A DNA stretch of 18,199 nucleotides, from assembly GCA_023387775.1 (NCBI GenBank), contig JAEWHN010000398.1, positions 1-18,199 of the forward strand, given 5' to 3'. This document shows, piece by piece, positions 17,674-18,199 of the stretch (its first letter is position 1; each line of letters starts with the position of its first letter). The notes beneath the pieces are model-generated. The model ran no database searches. It saw only the letters and a list, made by a program, of their open reading frames with translations, and was not told where the DNA came from. Both the position numbers and the translations under genes were made by a program. Origin of the DNA: Pseudomonadota bacterium. GTDB taxonomy: Bacteria > Pseudomonadota > Alphaproteobacteria > Rhizobiales > Rhizobiaceae.

Positions 17674-18199
17674 ACGCGCGAGCAGCTTTTCGTCCATGCC
17701 GCGCCCGATGAGGACGATGACGTCGTCTTGTGGCGCAGGACCTTCGTTGCCGCCCTCCGGTTCGGGCAATATTTCGGGCGCCTGCACGACACGGCGCACC
17801 GACTGCAGCAGCAGGCGGCCATCGGGGCTCGTCACCACGCCCTTTACCCGCACGATGTCGTCGCCGCGGGCGGCCAGCAATGCCGAGAGCCACACCGAAA
17901 GGCTCGCCCAGCCGCCACCCTCGGCAATGCTCAGGCGATAGGGTCTGATCGGCTCCGCGCGCCCGGCTATTTCGGGGAGTTCGTACGGCTCGGCATCGAG
18001 GTCGGCCGGGAGGTCCAGCGGCACGCCGCGCTCCGCGCCTTCCACAGCGGCTGCCGGGTTGATCAGCCGGAGCGTGCGCGTCAGCCGCGCAACCTGTTCG
18101 GGCGGGATGCCGCACGACTTGGTGATGACGATCCGTTCGGCTGCCTCCACCTGCCGCCGGCTGAGCTCTTCCCCTGCAAGCTGCTGCGCGCCGTGCAGG
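17647..18199 (-). CDS. CobW-family GTP-binding protein, C-terminal part, cut by the window edge
   Basis: The reading frame is open to the right edge, so the N-terminal GTPase half with Walker A and B lies outside; 183 codons are visible. They begin LHGAQQLAGEELSRRQ and run into VEAAERIVITKS, the region that carries the guanine-specificity motif in CobW/COG0523 proteins. The C-terminal CobW_C domain follows (WASLSVWLSALLAARGDDIV, RVKGVVTSPDGRLLLQSVRR). In the visible motif the expected Asp of (N/S/T)KxD is Cys (TKSC). The family acts as GTP-dependent metal chaperones or cofactor-insertion factors, but the metal cannot be told from this part. It converges with the LacI gene and overlaps its end by 27 bases; no link to the sugar operon is evident. 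Confidence 0.8.
   Translation of the reverse strand, partial: LHGAQQLAGEELSRRQVEAAERIVITKSCGIPPEQVARLTRTLRLINPAAAVEGAERGVPLDLPADLDAEPYELPEIAGRAEPIRPYRLSIAEGGGWASLSVWLSALLAARGDDIVRVKGVVTSPDGRLLLQSVRRVVQAPEILPEPEGGNEGPAPQDDVIVLIGRGMDEKLLARSWQRFVLG

Overview
The window is GC-rich and densely packed on both strands. It looks like an accessory catabolic region of an alphaproteobacterium of the Rhizobiales (Rhizobium, Mesorhizobium or Aminobacter type). Reasons are the base composition, the number of complete ABC uptake systems per kilobase, FCD-GntR and LacI regulators placed beside the operons they probably control, and many 4-base ATGA start/stop overlaps. The organism is inferred from style only; no rRNA or tRNA gene is present. 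No insertion sequence, integrase, CRISPR array or phage gene was seen.

Left block (1-5284, minus strand, read right to left). A FAH-family hydrolase/isomerase, an alpha/beta hydrolase, a metal-dependent amidohydrolase, LivH- and LivM-type permeases, and the first 41 residues of a periplasmic binding protein form one operon. It continues past the left edge, where LivG/LivF-type ATPases would be expected. It looks like an uptake-and-hydrolysis pathway for an unidentified small molecule. A GntR/FCD regulator is divergent at 5533-6204. The gap between them holds a perfect 9-bp inverted repeat (TGAACCAAT/ATTGGTTCA) and a further TGGTTCA at the likely transcription start of the regulator.

Middle block (6387-10654, plus strand). 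This is a complete spermidine/putrescine-type (PotABCD-like) transporter: binding protein, two GC-rich hairpins, ATPase, and two permeases. Substrate unknown. The first permease has an unusually long periplasmic insertion.

Right block (10691-16334, minus strand, read right to left). An XylF-like sugar-binding protein, an intergenic hairpin, a single-domain ATPase, an XylH-like permease, a short-chain dehydrogenase and an FGGY kinase form a sugar/polyol operon. The kinase carries TCSLV, the signature defined for D-ribulokinases. The simplest reading is ribitol (or a related pentitol) uptake, oxidation to D-ribulose and phosphorylation to D-ribulose 5-phosphate. A LacI-family regulator diverges at 16621. 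The 286-base gap between holds a perfect 12-bp inverted repeat (probable operator), a consensus -35 box, and a leader of about 220 nt with a hairpin over a possible 27-codon reading frame.

Right edge (17647-18199, minus strand). The C-terminal part of a CobW-family GTP-binding protein converges on the LacI gene and overlaps its 3' end by 27 bases. No gene-free stretch exceeds 300 bases.
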